Origin: Diaphorobacter caeni
Lineage (GTDB): Bacteria > Pseudomonadota > Gammaproteobacteria > Burkholderiales > Burkholderiaceae_C
Assembly: GCF_015354245.1 (NCBI RefSeq)
Contig: NZ_JADKYZ010000009.1
Location: 186,001 to 250,000 of the forward strand
Direction of reading: 5' to 3'
DNA length: 64,000 bases
Positions within the stretch are counted from its first letter, which is position 1. Each line of letters begins with the position of its first letter. Below, piece by piece: positions 26,800 to 34,168 of the stretch. A program made the translations under genes and the position numbers. A model generated the notes under the pieces. The model had not been told where the DNA came from. It saw nothing but the letters and a program-made list of their open reading frames with translations, and made no database searches.

Positions 26800-27226
26800 T
26801 ATTTCGCAGCCTCTCGAAATCTCTCCGACCCCCGCCCTTTTATCATTGGCAGGCTGTTCTGTGCGCGCCGGTTTTCCATCCCCGGCCGAGGACTTCGCCG
26901 CCAAGCGAATCGATCTGACAACGGTGCTGGTCAAGCATCCGCAGGCAACGTTCTTGCTCCGTGTTGCCGGCGACTCAATGAAGGAAGCAGGCATAGATGA
27001 TGGCGATCTGATCGTTGTCGACAAAGCCCTGACTGCGGCCCATGGGTGCATCGTTGTCGCAATCATCGACGGCGAGTTCACCGTCAAATACCTGCACCAA
27101 CGGTTCGGCTGCGTGAAGCTGCGCGCTGCGAATCCAACCTTCCCCGATATAGTCCCGAAGGATGGCCAGACCATTGAACTCTGGGGCGTTGTGACGTCGT
27201 GCATCAAGCGCTTTGTGGGCGGCTAG
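26792..27226 (+). CDS. umuD: UmuD-like SOS mutagenesis protein (self-cleaving S24 peptidase)
   Basis: 144 residues of LexA/UmuD S24 fold. The cleavage site is Ala26-Gly27 (RAGFPSPAEDF), the catalytic Ser62 in GDSM and Lys99 in GEFTVKYL. RecA filaments stimulate self-cleavage to UmuD', which joins UmuC in DNA polymerase V. The only ATG that preserves the whole domain is 26792, inside the LexA box and without a ribosome-binding site; a TTG at 26774 is an alternative. Translation may therefore start from a leaderless or very short-leader mRNA. It is followed 11 nt later by cho. Confidence 0.93.
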   Translation: MHSISQPLEISPTPALLSLAGCSVRAGFPSPAEDFAAKRIDLTTVLVKHPQATFLLRVAGDSMKEAGIDDGDLIVVDKALTAAHGCIVVAIIDGEFTVKYLHQRFGCVKLRAANPTFPDIVPKDGQTIELWGVVTSCIKRFVGG

Positions 27227-27237
27227 GGAGTTTTGGC

Positions 27238-28107
27238 ATGCCGCGCAGACATCGCTTACCACGTAGCATCGACTTCCCGGGCGATCCCCTGATCTATTCT
27301 TACCCCGAACACTTGCGGGAGCAGCTGACGGGGTTGCCCGCTGCGCCCGGGGTTTATCTGTTCCATGGGGATGCGTCGTTTTCCATGCCCCTGTACATTG
27401 GCAAGAGCGTTAATATCCGCTCCCGTGTCATGGCGCATTTACGCACGCCCGCCGAGGCCGCGATGCTTCGCCAAGCCGTGCGCATCAGTTTCATCCGAAC
27501 CGCCGGGGAGATCGGCGCTCTGCTCCTCGAGGCTCAACTCATCAAACAGCATCAGCCTCTGCACAACCGAAAACTGCGGCGCAACCGTCTGCTGTGCACC
27601 ATCAGCCTTCAAGACGGCGTGCCGATTGTTTTGTCGTCCCGCGATGTGGACTTTGCTTCAACCCCGGATCTGTTTGGGCTGTTTTCTTCCCGGCGGGCGG
27701 CGTTGGAAGCCCTGCATGCCTTGGCAGACATGAACAAGCTTTGCTATGGGGTTCTGGGCCTCGAGCGCGTACCGAACGGGCGGCCGTGTTTCAGGAGCAT
27801 GATCAAGATGTGCCTTGGCGCGTGCAATGGTGCAGAGTCACGCGCCGAGCATGACGCACGCCTTGTACAAGCGCTGGAAGCGTTGCGCGTAGCGACGTGG
27901 CCATTCAAGGGCGCCGTGGGTCTCGTGGAATCGTTTGACGGCGACGAAGAGATTCTGGTCGTGAACAACTGGTGCTTTTTAGGAGCGGCCAAAAACAGGC
28001 AAGAGGCCAAGCTGCTGGGCAAAGTAGCGCGCGGCTTTGACGCTGACGGCTACAAGGTGCTGTGTAAACCAATCATGCAACAGGCGATCAAGATCATTGC
28101 GCTGTGA
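27238..28107 (+). CDS. cho: Excinuclease Cho (UvrC-N homologue, GIY-YIG nuclease)
   Basis: 289 residues, similar in length to E. coli Cho (about 295), an SOS-induced UvrC homologue that makes the 3' incision at bulky lesions. The GIY-YIG nuclease motif is seen at PGVYLFHG ... PLYIGKSVNIRSRV, with the catalytic Glu probably in ALLLEAQLIKQHQPLHN. The C-terminal half (MCLGACNG) matches the Cho-specific region. I start at ATG 27238 (MPRRHRLP); the frame is open to 27199 but that would overlap umuD. Its place between umuD and umuC in an SOS operon is unusual. Confidence 0.9.
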   Translation: MPRRHRLPRSIDFPGDPLIYSYPEHLREQLTGLPAAPGVYLFHGDASFSMPLYIGKSVNIRSRVMAHLRTPAEAAMLRQAVRISFIRTAGEIGALLLEAQLIKQHQPLHNRKLRRNRLLCTISLQDGVPIVLSSRDVDFASTPDLFGLFSSRRAALEALHALADMNKLCYGVLGLERVPNGRPCFRSMIKMCLGACNGAESRAEHDARLVQALEALRVATWPFKGAVGLVESFDGDEEILVVNNWCFLGAAKNRQEAKLLGKVARGFDADGYKVLCKPIMQQAIKIIAL

Positions 28108-28148
28108 GCGCGCAGGCACCCCGTCCACCACACCGAGGATTTTTGTAG

Positions 28149-29444
28149 ATGTACGCCCTTGTCGACGGCAACAATTTCTACGCCTCATGCGAGCGCGTAT
28201 TCCGCCCCTCGCTGCACGGGCGCCCCCTCATCGTGCTGTCAAACAACGACGGGTGCGCGATTGCCCGGTCGAATGAAGCGAAGGAGTTGGGCGTGAAGAT
28301 GGGCGCGCCATGGTTCCAGATCCGGCATCTCGGAGATTCGGCGGGCCTGGTGGCGTTGTCAGCAAACTTCCCGCTGTACGGCGACATGTCGGATCGCATG
28401 ATGTCGATCGCTGCAGGCCTCGGTCCCACGCAAGAAATCTACTCGATCGACGAGTCGTTCATCGGCCTTCAAGGCGTGCGCAACGTGACACGCCGCGCGT
28501 GGGCCATCCGCGCCCGGATTCTGAAATGGATCGGCATCCCCTGTGGCATCGGTATCGGCGCCACGAAGACGCTGGCCAAGCTCGCGAACCACATCGCGAA
28601 GTCAGCAGAGCGCAAGCCCGGCAGCTACCCGGCAAAACTCGCACAAGTCTGCAACCTCACGGAACTCGCCCCCGACGAACTGCAGCGCATTCTGCTGGTG
28701 ACTCCTGTCACCGATGTGTGGGGTGTGGGGCGGCGGATCGGCGCAAGCCTGATGGAGCAAGGTGTGAGCAATGTAGAGGATCTGCGTCGGCTTGACGCTG
28801 CCATGGTGCGCATGCGCTGGGGTGTTGTGCTCGAGCGCACTGTCCGCGAGCTGCAAGGCCAAAGCTGCATTACCCTTGACGACGCTCCGGCGCCAAAGCA
28901 GATGATTGCGTGCACGCGGTCCTTTGGTAAGACCGTCACAGACTTGCCTCCGCTGCTCGAGGCAGTGAGTGAGTTCGCGACAAGGGCGGCGGAGAAATTG
29001 CGCAAGCAAGACGGCCGCGCCGGACAGATCCAGGTCTTCGCGCACACATCGCCGCACCGGCCCGGGCCGCGCTTCTCGCGCTCGATCATCGTGCCACTCG
29101 TGCGACCAACAGCAGACACGCGCCAGCTTGTGCAAGCAGCGTGCAGGGGCATCGAGCGCATCTACGTTCCGGGGTTCGATCTGATCAAGGCCGGCGTGAT
29201 CTTGATGGATCTGATCGGACCGGAGGTCCAGCAGTGCGAACTCGGGTTCGACGAGCCAGAAGCACGCGATCACACCCGCCTGATGAGCGCGCTGGATGCA
29301 GTTAATGCCCGATTCGGAAAAGGCTCGATCCATGTCGCGGCGACTGGCCAAGAACGGCCGGCTCGCGAATGGGGGATGAAGCAAGAGCGCCGCACGCCGC
29401 ACTACACGACGTGTATCGACGACATCCCAATCGCGCGAGCTTGA
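28149..29444 (+). CDS. umuC: UmuC-like DNA polymerase V catalytic subunit (Y family)
   Basis: 431 residues beginning MYALVDGNNFYASCERVF (first catalytic Asp), with the palm motif YSIDESFIGL holding the other acidic residues, GIGIGATKTLAKLANHIAK, the helix-hairpin-helix region and a little-finger domain; length matches UmuC/SamB-type polymerases. A possible beta-clamp binding stretch is QQCELGF near 360. Together with UmuD' it would perform error-prone lesion bypass. It follows cho by 41 nt, with GAGG 9-12 nt before the ATG. Part of its 3' end is repeated in decayed form at 30394-30525. Confidence 0.95.
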   Translation: MYALVDGNNFYASCERVFRPSLHGRPLIVLSNNDGCAIARSNEAKELGVKMGAPWFQIRHLGDSAGLVALSANFPLYGDMSDRMMSIAAGLGPTQEIYSIDESFIGLQGVRNVTRRAWAIRARILKWIGIPCGIGIGATKTLAKLANHIAKSAERKPGSYPAKLAQVCNLTELAPDELQRILLVTPVTDVWGVGRRIGASLMEQGVSNVEDLRRLDAAMVRMRWGVVLERTVRELQGQSCITLDDAPAPKQMIACTRSFGKTVTDLPPLLEAVSEFATRAAEKLRKQDGRAGQIQVFAHTSPHRPGPRFSRSIIVPLVRPTADTRQLVQAACRGIERIYVPGFDLIKAGVILMDLIGPEVQQCELGFDEPEARDHTRLMSALDAVNARFGKGSIHVAATGQERPAREWGMKQERRTPHYTTCIDDIPIARA

Positions 29445-29451
29445 AAAAGCA

Positions 29452-29655
29452 ATGCAGAACGACCACCCAACCCTATTGCGCATGCCGCGCTGGCTCGGCT
29501 ATCAAGAAGAGCGAACCCTCCCTGGCGAGATTGGTGACTACGAGGTGCGCCAGATCCAGCCGGACTGGCTGGCCGTTGTGCGCAAGGCAGACGGAGCAAG
29601 GATCTACGAAGGCATTGGGCCGGTAGAGCTGCTCCGTTCGCCAGCACCGTTTTGA
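29452..29655 (+). CDS. Small conserved-looking protein behind umuC
   Basis: 67 residues starting 7 nt after the umuC stop, on the same strand, so probably part of the SOS operon. The sequence has GDYEVRQIQPDWLAVVRKAD then GARIYEGIG, a plausible small beta-rich fold, but I recognise no family. The stop is 12 bp from the convergent response-regulator stop. Confidence 0.55.
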   Translation: MQNDHPTLLRMPRWLGYQEERTLPGEIGDYEVRQIQPDWLAVVRKADGARIYEGIGPVELLRSPAPF

Positions 29656-29667
29656 AACAGCTGTCCG

Positions 29668-30300
29668 CTACGTCAGCAGGCCATTCTTCAGCGCGTAGTA
29701 CGTGAGATCACTATTCGATGTGAGGCCCATTTTTTCCAGAAGTCGCGTGCGGTAGGTGCTCACCGTCTTGACACTCAGGCCCAGGTTATCCGCAATTTCA
29801 CCTGCCTTGTCACCGCTCGCCAGCTTGAGGAAAACCACCGACTCGCGTTCAGATAGAAGCTCGTGGGCGAGCTTGTCTGACTTGCGATTCATGTTCTGAG
29901 CCAGCAAATTTGCGACCTTTTGACTGACGTACCGTCCATTGAGGGCAATCTTGCGAATGGCTTCCGCCAACTCGTCAGGCGAACAACTTTTGTTCAGATA
30001 TCCTCGAACGCCCTGTCTGAATACATTGACGGCGTAATGCTCTTCAGGGTGCCCTGTAAAAATCAGAATTGGGATGTTTGGAGCGACTTCCTGTATGCGT
30101 GTGATCGCATCAACGCCACTGCCATCGGGCAAGACTAGATCAAGTATCAAGACGTCGGGAATTTGCTTCGTTACCAGAGCAATTGCACCACTGACGGTTG
30201 CCGCCTCGCCCACACATCTGAAATCCACATGTTCTGACAGATACTGTTTGATGCTCGATCTCAGAATTCCGTGATCGTCCACAATCATAATTTGTATCAT
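29668..30300 (-). CDS. NarL/FixJ-family response regulator
   Basis: 210 residues: a receiver domain (1-120) with acidic pair DD at 8-9, phosphoacceptor Asp54 in LILDLVLPDG, Thr in FTGHPEE and Lys in GYLNKS, then a LuxR-type helix-turn-helix (about 143-205: LSERESVVFLKLASGDKAGE then IADNLGLSVKTVSTYRTRLL, continuing EKMGLTSN). It resembles BvgA/UhpA-type transcription factors. Start at ATG 30300 has GGGGA upstream; the longer frame to 30414 runs through repeat sequence. No sensor kinase lies beside it. It is convergent with the umuC operon and placed between umuC and a umuC remnant. Confidence 0.92.
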   Translation of the reverse strand: MIQIMIVDDHGILRSSIKQYLSEHVDFRCVGEAATVSGAIALVTKQIPDVLILDLVLPDGSGVDAITRIQEVAPNIPILIFTGHPEEHYAVNVFRQGVRGYLNKSCSPDELAEAIRKIALNGRYVSQKVANLLAQNMNRKSDKLAHELLSERESVVFLKLASGDKAGEIADNLGLSVKTVSTYRTRLLEKMGLTSNSDLTYYALKNGLLT

Positions 30301-30393
30301 TTGGGTCCCCTCAAAAGCATGGTGTAAGCTATGGCGCTGATTTTGAGCTTTAAATTTGCACGCTGCGTGTAGGCCGCTATGCCGTGAACAAGC

Positions 30394-30525
30394 TTTGGAA
30401 TGAGGTCGATCCATGTCGCTTCAGCATGCCAAGAACGGCCCGCTCCCGAATGAGGGGGCACAACAAGAGACCGCAAGCCTCCCTACGCAACGTGCATTGA
30501 CGACGACCTCATTGCGCGAGCTTGA
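30394..30525 (+). pseudogene. umuC: Decayed copy of the umuC 3' end
   Basis: This segment aligns base by base with the last about 130 bp of umuC (29312-29444), sharing blocks such as TCGATCCATGTCGC, CCAAGAACGGCC and GCGCGAGCTTGA. In the umuC frame it reads VASACQERPAPE, then a stop where umuC has Trp, and ends CIDDDLIARA-stop against CIDDIPIARA-stop in the intact gene. It is the remnant of a second, diverged umuC whose 5' part is gone. Confidence 0.88.
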
Positions 30526-30530
30526 CCCAA

Positions 30531-30803
30531 ATGCTTCAAGTTGCGTTAACATTTCCCGGCACAAAATTCAAAAACGGGGGGCACTTGCCAATAGAACTCT
30601 TGCGCACCATCAAAAACTCGACCCTGCCGCTCGAGTTGACGGACAGTGCCAGCATTGACAAAGCGCGCGTCCTATTTGCCTCTGGGATGATTGAAGCCAA
30701 CATCTCCGCCCCCGAAGATCCGGTCCAAAAAGCGATCATCTTCAACCTCACCAATCTAGGCCTGATCGCCACACACGTCGGCGAAAACCCCAACGAACTC
30801 TAG
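30531..30803 (+). CDS. Hypothetical protein (90 aa)
   Basis: Begins at ATG 30531, immediately behind the umuC remnant; the frame is open nine bases further up to a TTG. The sequence (TFPGTKFKNGG, RTIKNSTLPLELTDSASIDK then ARVLFASGM) looks protein-like and lower in GC than its neighbours, but matches no family I recognise. Its position mirrors the small ORF behind the intact umuC, though the two are not visibly similar. Confidence 0.5.
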   Translation: MLQVALTFPGTKFKNGGHLPIELLRTIKNSTLPLELTDSASIDKARVLFASGMIEANISAPEDPVQKAIIFNLTNLGLIATHVGENPNEL

Positions 30804-30869
30804 GATCGCCTTGGCCATGACGCGGCGGCCGGAACTTCCGCCCCACGTTTTCACGAGCCATGCAAAAGC

Positions 30870-30897
30870 AAAGGCCCGCCAAAAATGACGGGCCTTT
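30870..30897. terminator. Hairpin terminator at the end of the phage lysis operon
   Basis: Stem AAAGGCCCG (30870-30878) pairs with CGGGCCTTT (30889-30897), loop of 10 nt. It lies 18 bp past the stop of the last leftward phage gene. T tracts after the stem are short in both directions, so it may act on both strands. Confidence 0.8.
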
Positions 30898-30915
30898 CGT
30901 TGCGCGCAGTTCAGA

Positions 30916-31197
30916 TTACAGCGACGGACACATCCGCCACTGCGGCATCACCACCGGCCGCTCACGCTTGATCAGCCGCCGCACGAACCCTCGAGCGATC
31001 ACCAGCGCCACGCGCGGGCGCGACACCGATTCGACGTTCGGATCGACAGGCGTCGGCGGTCGCTGCTCGAGAAGCGAGGCGCCGAAGCGAAACACGGCAC
31101 CAACCGCGCGACCGACGCCGGTGCACACGGTTGTCACGACGCCGACGGCCATGGCGCAAGCGATGGCAGCAATTGCAAAGATGCGGGATGTGCGCAA
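30916..31197 (-). CDS. Small phage membrane protein (93 aa)
   Basis: Starts at TTG 31197, preceded by AGGAG with a 6-nt spacer; the frame open up to 31251 lacks a ribosome-binding site. Residues about 3-27 form a hydrophobic segment (RIFAIAAIACAMAVGVVTTV) followed by an Arg/Pro-rich cytoplasmic or periplasmic part. It is the last gene of the leftward late operon, before the terminator. Function unknown; small membrane proteins at this position often belong to lysis or superinfection functions. Confidence 0.6.
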   Translation of the reverse strand: MRTSRIFAIAAIACAMAVGVVTTVCTGVGRAVGAVFRFGASLLEQRPPTPVDPNVESVSRPRVALVIARGFVRRLIKRERPVVMPQWRMCPSL

Positions 31198-31265
31198 ATC
31201 AGATCTCCTGAAACGGTTGTGCCGCGGCTCGCGGCGGGATGCCCTGGCCATGACGGGAAATCGAA

Positions 31266-32219
31266 TCAGGCTGATGGGTTGTCCGAGCGCGGCGTGCCAG
31301 CCAGATCGGCGGCGGCGTCGGCATCGGTCAGCACCGGGCGGGCCAAGTCATCGCGCAGGCGGAAGCCCAGCAGTTCGTACACCTTGTCCACGGCTTGTGT
31401 GTACGCTTCCTGGCGGCCACGCTCAGCGGAATGCTGCGCGTGGTCGATGGCGCCGTAGTTGATGCCGGCGACCTTGGTGCCGTTTCGCAGAACCAGCACA
31501 CAGAAGGTGACTTGCTCCAATGGCTCCAGATCACCACCATCGTCCCGTGGGAGTTCCGTTCCCACATACGTCTCGTTGAGAATCGCTCCGTAGCGGCCAT
31601 CCGCTCCGGTGAAGTAGTGCTTGCTGACGATCTCGGCCTCGATGTCAGCCGGCGTCACGCGCGGCGCGCTGCTGGCCTTGGTCTGAATCTCGCGCTCCAG
31701 GGAGTCTGGACCGGGGTCGATGACGGGGAGCGTGATAGGCGCTGGCGCGCCCGCTTCTCCTGGATGCAGTGCATCGAGCACTATCTTCATTCCTGCTGCG
31801 ATCTGACGCGCTTGATGGGGCTGCTCGGCCAAGCAGGATGCGGCGCCCGACACCAATGCGTATTCCAGCCGCTCGCGTTGGCTGGGTTCACTGTCCGTGC
31901 TCGGTGCAGTACTTGCATTCTTCTCGGCCGCCTCGGTCTTTGCTGCCTGCCCCTTCTGGTAGGGCATCCACTCGCAATAGTAGCCATTGGCGGGGCACGA
32001 ATCGCCGTCCTGCACAAGGGGAACGCTCGTGCGCGAGTGCGCATTTCCATTCGCATCCATCACGGACAAGTTGACCACGCTGTCGCTCCAGACTCGCGCA
32101 ATGATGGCTGCGTACGGCTGGCCATCCGGGTGGCGGACGAAGCTCGCTTCTCCCGTGCGCTCACAGGGATGAAACAATACGACTCGCCCAACAGTGGGCT
32201 TGATGATTGGATTGGTCAT
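31266..32219 (-). CDS. Phage protein with C-terminal gp49-like domain
   Basis: 317 residues. The N-terminal about 75 (VGRVVLFHP ... PYAAIIARVW ... SVPLVQDG) resemble a small phage beta domain; the C-terminal about 120 (IEAEIVSKHYFTGADG ... EQVTFCVLVLRNGTKVAGIN then YGAIDHA) match the phage gp49/gp66 family of unknown function, which is usually a stand-alone short protein. The middle is Ala/Pro/Glu-rich. Thus this appears to be a fusion of two small phage proteins. Its ATG overlaps the spanin stop (ATGA). Confidence 0.75.
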   Translation of the reverse strand: MTNPIIKPTVGRVVLFHPCERTGEASFVRHPDGQPYAAIIARVWSDSVVNLSVMDANGNAHSRTSVPLVQDGDSCPANGYYCEWMPYQKGQAAKTEAAEKNASTAPSTDSEPSQRERLEYALVSGAASCLAEQPHQARQIAAGMKIVLDALHPGEAGAPAPITLPVIDPGPDSLEREIQTKASSAPRVTPADIEAEIVSKHYFTGADGRYGAILNETYVGTELPRDDGGDLEPLEQVTFCVLVLRNGTKVAGINYGAIDHAQHSAERGRQEAYTQAVDKVYELLGFRLRDDLARPVLTDADAAADLAGTPRSDNPSA

Positions 32220-32758
32220 TGAGAATTTCCAGTGGCACCAGCATCCGGCTGGCTCGGTTTGGTCAATGCGTCGTAGCTGCGCTCGCAGGTCAGTCCTGCG
32301 GCGTGGGCTGCGTCAGCGAACTCCGCCAGTTCTCCCGCTCGCTCATCAGCCCTTGTGAACATGTCGGCAAGCAGATCGAGGGCGTCTCCGGTTGCCGGGC
32401 CTGAGGGGGCAGCACCGGGATGCTGGGCGGCTCTGGCGGCGGCGCGATAACGGGCAACTTCGGCGAGCAGGCGCTCGCGCTCAGTGAGAGCAGCAGCAGC
32501 GTCACGCCGCGCAAGGTCAATGCGGGTTTGGCCATCTCGGGCCTCCTTGTCGATACGGGTTCGCCACGTTGATTCGGTGGCGCGGAATGCGCGCTCGGCG
32601 GCGGCGGTCTTTTCGCGAATCTCGCTGAGCACGACGGCGTAGTGCGCATGCACGGCTTGCTCAGCGGCATGCACACGGGAGAGATGCCACCATGAGCCGA
32701 GGCCGATGAGCACGGCCAGCACGATGGTGGTGATGATGAGCTTGGCTTGGGAGAACAT
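32216..32758 (-). CDS. Inner-membrane spanin, Rz-like (DUF2514-type)
   Basis: 180 residues: an N-terminal transmembrane segment (IITTIVLAVLIGLGSWW, about 7-24) and a long charged helical domain rich in Glu/Arg/Ala (about 30-110), the build of an i-spanin. Start at ATG 32758 (MFSQAKL); the frame open to 32869 overlaps the small upstream ORFs. It spans the periplasm with its partner Rz1 and fuses inner and outer membranes in the last step of lysis. A complete Rz1 gene is nested in another frame inside it. Confidence 0.85.
   Translation of the reverse strand: MFSQAKLIITTIVLAVLIGLGSWWHLSRVHAAEQAVHAHYAVVLSEIREKTAAAERAFRATESTWRTRIDKEARDGQTRIDLARRDAAAALTERERLLAEVARYRAAARAAQHPGAAPSGPATGDALDLLADMFTRADERAGELAEFADAAHAAGLTCERSYDALTKPSQPDAGATGNSQ
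32290..32535 (-). CDS. Outer-membrane spanin lipoprotein, Rz1-like (nested inside Rz)
   Basis: 81 residues in a different frame, wholly inside the i-spanin gene. ATG 32535 is preceded by a perfect AAGGAGG with a 6-nt spacer. The product has a signal peptide (LTLRGVTLLLLSLSA) ending in the lipobox LSASAC with Cys at residue 24, followed by a Pro-rich stretch (PPPEPPSIPVLPPQ), both classic for Rz1. The signal peptidase II cleaved lipoprotein would sit in the outer membrane. Confidence 0.9.
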   Translation of the reverse strand: MAKPALTLRGVTLLLLSLSASACSPKLPVIAPPPEPPSIPVLPPQARQPETPSICLPTCSQGLMSERENWRSSLTQPTPQD

Positions 32759-32808
32759 CAGAGGCCTCGCCACCAGTACCACCACATGGCCCAGAAAACG
32801 AGACTCAT
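32758..32808 (-). CDS. Micro-ORF, 16-aa Trp-rich hydrophobic peptide
   Basis: ATG 32808 to TGA 32758 encodes MSLVFWAMWWYWWRGL. It lies two bases behind the upstream 35-aa gene and its TGA overlaps the spanin ATG (TGATG). The extreme Trp content and perfect packing between coupled genes suggest that it is translated, but there is no homology argument. Confidence 0.45.
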   Translation of the reverse strand: MSLVFWAMWWYWWRGL

Positions 32809-32810
32809 GT

Positions 32811-32918
32811 TCAGCACATCCCGTGCGGATGGCCGCTGCAGAATGTGGACACGAAGATGCCCACACCAACGGCCGCGATCAGGGCGATGACGCCCAAGGC
32901 AATGAGAGCTTTTTTCAC
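32811..32918 (-). CDS. Small membrane/exported lysis-cassette protein (35 aa)
   Basis: GTG 32918 overlaps the endolysin stop as GTGA, indicating translational coupling. The peptide is a short Lys-Lys start, a 20-residue hydrophobic helix (ALIALGVIALIAAVGVGIF) and a Cys/His-rich tail (CSGHPHGMC). Position between endolysin and spanins suggests a role in lysis, for example as antiholin or accessory holin (inference). Confidence 0.6.
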   Translation of the reverse strand: MKKALIALGVIALIAAVGVGIFVSTFCSGHPHGMC

Positions 32919-33544
32919 GATGGTTCCTTTGCGGTGGCGATGGACTCGGTGCACCGCGCGGGAGCCACATTCCCCACGCGGTGATCAATCCAGCCCACCA
33001 CGAAGGTCGGCTGGTTCAAGCTCATGTAGTGCGTGGCTTGCTGGGCGTCCATCAGCTTCAGCACCAGCTCGCAGGCCTTTGCCCTGCCGCGCTTGCGCTC
33101 GAGCGCGCGATACGCATCGAGGGTGCGCGGGCCTATCCGGCCGTCTGCAGTCACCGACGGGAAGTCAGCGCCGCCGCGACTGAGGTGATTGAGCGCGGTC
33201 TGGAGCCAGCGCGCGGAACGTGAAGGGCCTGCGTTGACTCCGGCATCGACGAGCTTTTCGCCGACGGCTGGCGACATTGCAATCACGCGATCGAAGCCGG
33301 GCTTCTCGATGTAGTCGGCTGCGTACACCTCAGCCGCGAATTCGCGCGGCAGGGCGCGCATGTCGCCGTCGAAGCCGTACGCGCGGGCCACCTGTTCGGT
33401 GATGCCGTGGTTCGTTGCACCGCCGGGATCCTTGGGATCATTGACGTAGCCCTTCTCAACAGAGAAGACTGCACCGATGATCGCGAGCACGACAACACCA
33501 AGCGATCCCCAGACTTTGCTGCTGGGGCTGCTGGGCGCGCTCAT
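32915..33544 (-). CDS. Endolysin, N-acetylmuramidase (glycoside hydrolase 108-like), with N-terminal anchor
   Basis: 209 residues. The motif VEKGYVNDPKDPGGATNHGI near residues 28-48 contains the catalytic Glu and the conserved DPGGxTNxGIT of GH108/DUF847 muramidases, and a C-terminal peptidoglycan-binding-like part has DGRIGPRTLDAY. An N-terminal hydrophobic segment (VWGSLGVVVLAIIGAVFSV) suggests a signal-anchor-release type endolysin that reaches the periplasm via Sec. It overlaps the holin stop (ATGA) and the next small gene (GTGA), forming a compact lysis cassette. Confidence 0.9.
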   Translation of the reverse strand: MSAPSSPSSKVWGSLGVVVLAIIGAVFSVEKGYVNDPKDPGGATNHGITEQVARAYGFDGDMRALPREFAAEVYAADYIEKPGFDRVIAMSPAVGEKLVDAGVNAGPSRSARWLQTALNHLSRGGADFPSVTADGRIGPRTLDAYRALERKRGRAKACELVLKLMDAQQATHYMSLNQPTFVVGWIDHRVGNVAPARCTESIATAKEPS

Positions 33545-33849
33545 TCGTCGGCCTCCAGCTTGGCCATGTCGGTGACCGGCACGGGGCGACCTTGCGACTT
33601 GCGCTCTTCTTCGCGGAGGTAGTCACGGCGCCACTTCCAAATCAAATACGCTGCTTGCAGCACGGCAAAGCCAATGGCTGCAACGACCGCCCAATCGCTC
33701 AGGGGAAGGCCAGCGATGCGAGCACTGGAAGAGACCACCGCACTTGGAGCGGTCTGTGCAGCGGCGACGGCGAGATCCTGCTTCTGCTGAGCACTGAGGT
33801 GCTGGTGGATGCCCATCAGAGCAAGCAAGGAGACGAGGACTTTTTTCAT
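33541..33849 (-). CDS. Putative holin
   Basis: 102 residues: an N-terminal hydrophobic, signal-like segment (KKVLVSLLALMG), a central membrane helix (WAVVAAIGFAVLQAAYLIW) and a strongly charged C-terminus (KWRRDYLREEERK), the layout of many small phage holins. It is the first gene of the lysis cassette and overlaps the endolysin start. A copy of the conserved late motif begins 36 nt upstream of its ATG. Confidence 0.75.
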   Translation of the reverse strand: MKKVLVSLLALMGIHQHLSAQQKQDLAVAAAQTAPSAVVSSSARIAGLPLSDWAVVAAIGFAVLQAAYLIWKWRRDYLREEERKSQGRPVPVTDMAKLEADE

Positions 33850-33884
33850 GACTCGGATGATTCCGGGTCATGCCCTTGGCGTCG

Positions 33885-33898
33885 AACCCTAGACGGGG
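33885..33898 (-). promoter_or_regulatory. Late-gene motif copy 1 (AACCCTAGACGGGG)
   Basis: Incomplete dyad shared with 37073, 48653 and 54637. It begins 36 nt before the holin ATG, at the border with a rightward accessory ORF (33980). The block from this motif to the start codon also resembles copy 3 (shared GATGATTCCGG on the plus strand). Confidence 0.7.
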
Positions 33899-33979
33899 TG
33901 ACGCTGTCGTATCATCGATCCATGACGCAGCAAAAAGCCGTCTCGCTTCTTTGTCTGGTGGATCGATTTCTGGTCCAGC

Positions 33980-34165
33980 ATGAATGCGATTACGCTGTTC
34001 TGTTTGGGATGCATCGGCTACGCGCTGAGTTGGGTCGTCTCGTTGTTTTTCGAAATCCCGGTCGCCACAGTTTTTGCGTACTTGGTTGTCGGTCCGTTCC
34101 TGCTTGCATTAATTGCAGCGGCGCTCATGTTCGTGGTTGCGCTCATCATCAAGCTGCTGCGCTGA
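33980..34165 (+). CDS. Small two-helix membrane protein (accessory gene, moron candidate)
   Basis: 61 residues, almost entirely hydrophobic, with two predicted membrane helices (LFCLGCIGYALSWVVSLFF and FAYLVVGPFLLALIAAALMF). It is on the opposite strand to the late genes in a 319-bp gap. No strong ribosome-binding site is visible, so it could be a chance frame; but the composition and the position fit a lysogenic-conversion or superinfection-exclusion membrane protein. Confidence 0.45.
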   Translation: MNAITLFCLGCIGYALSWVVSLFFEIPVATVFAYLVVGPFLLALIAAALMFVVALIIKLLR

Positions 34166-34168
34166 GGC

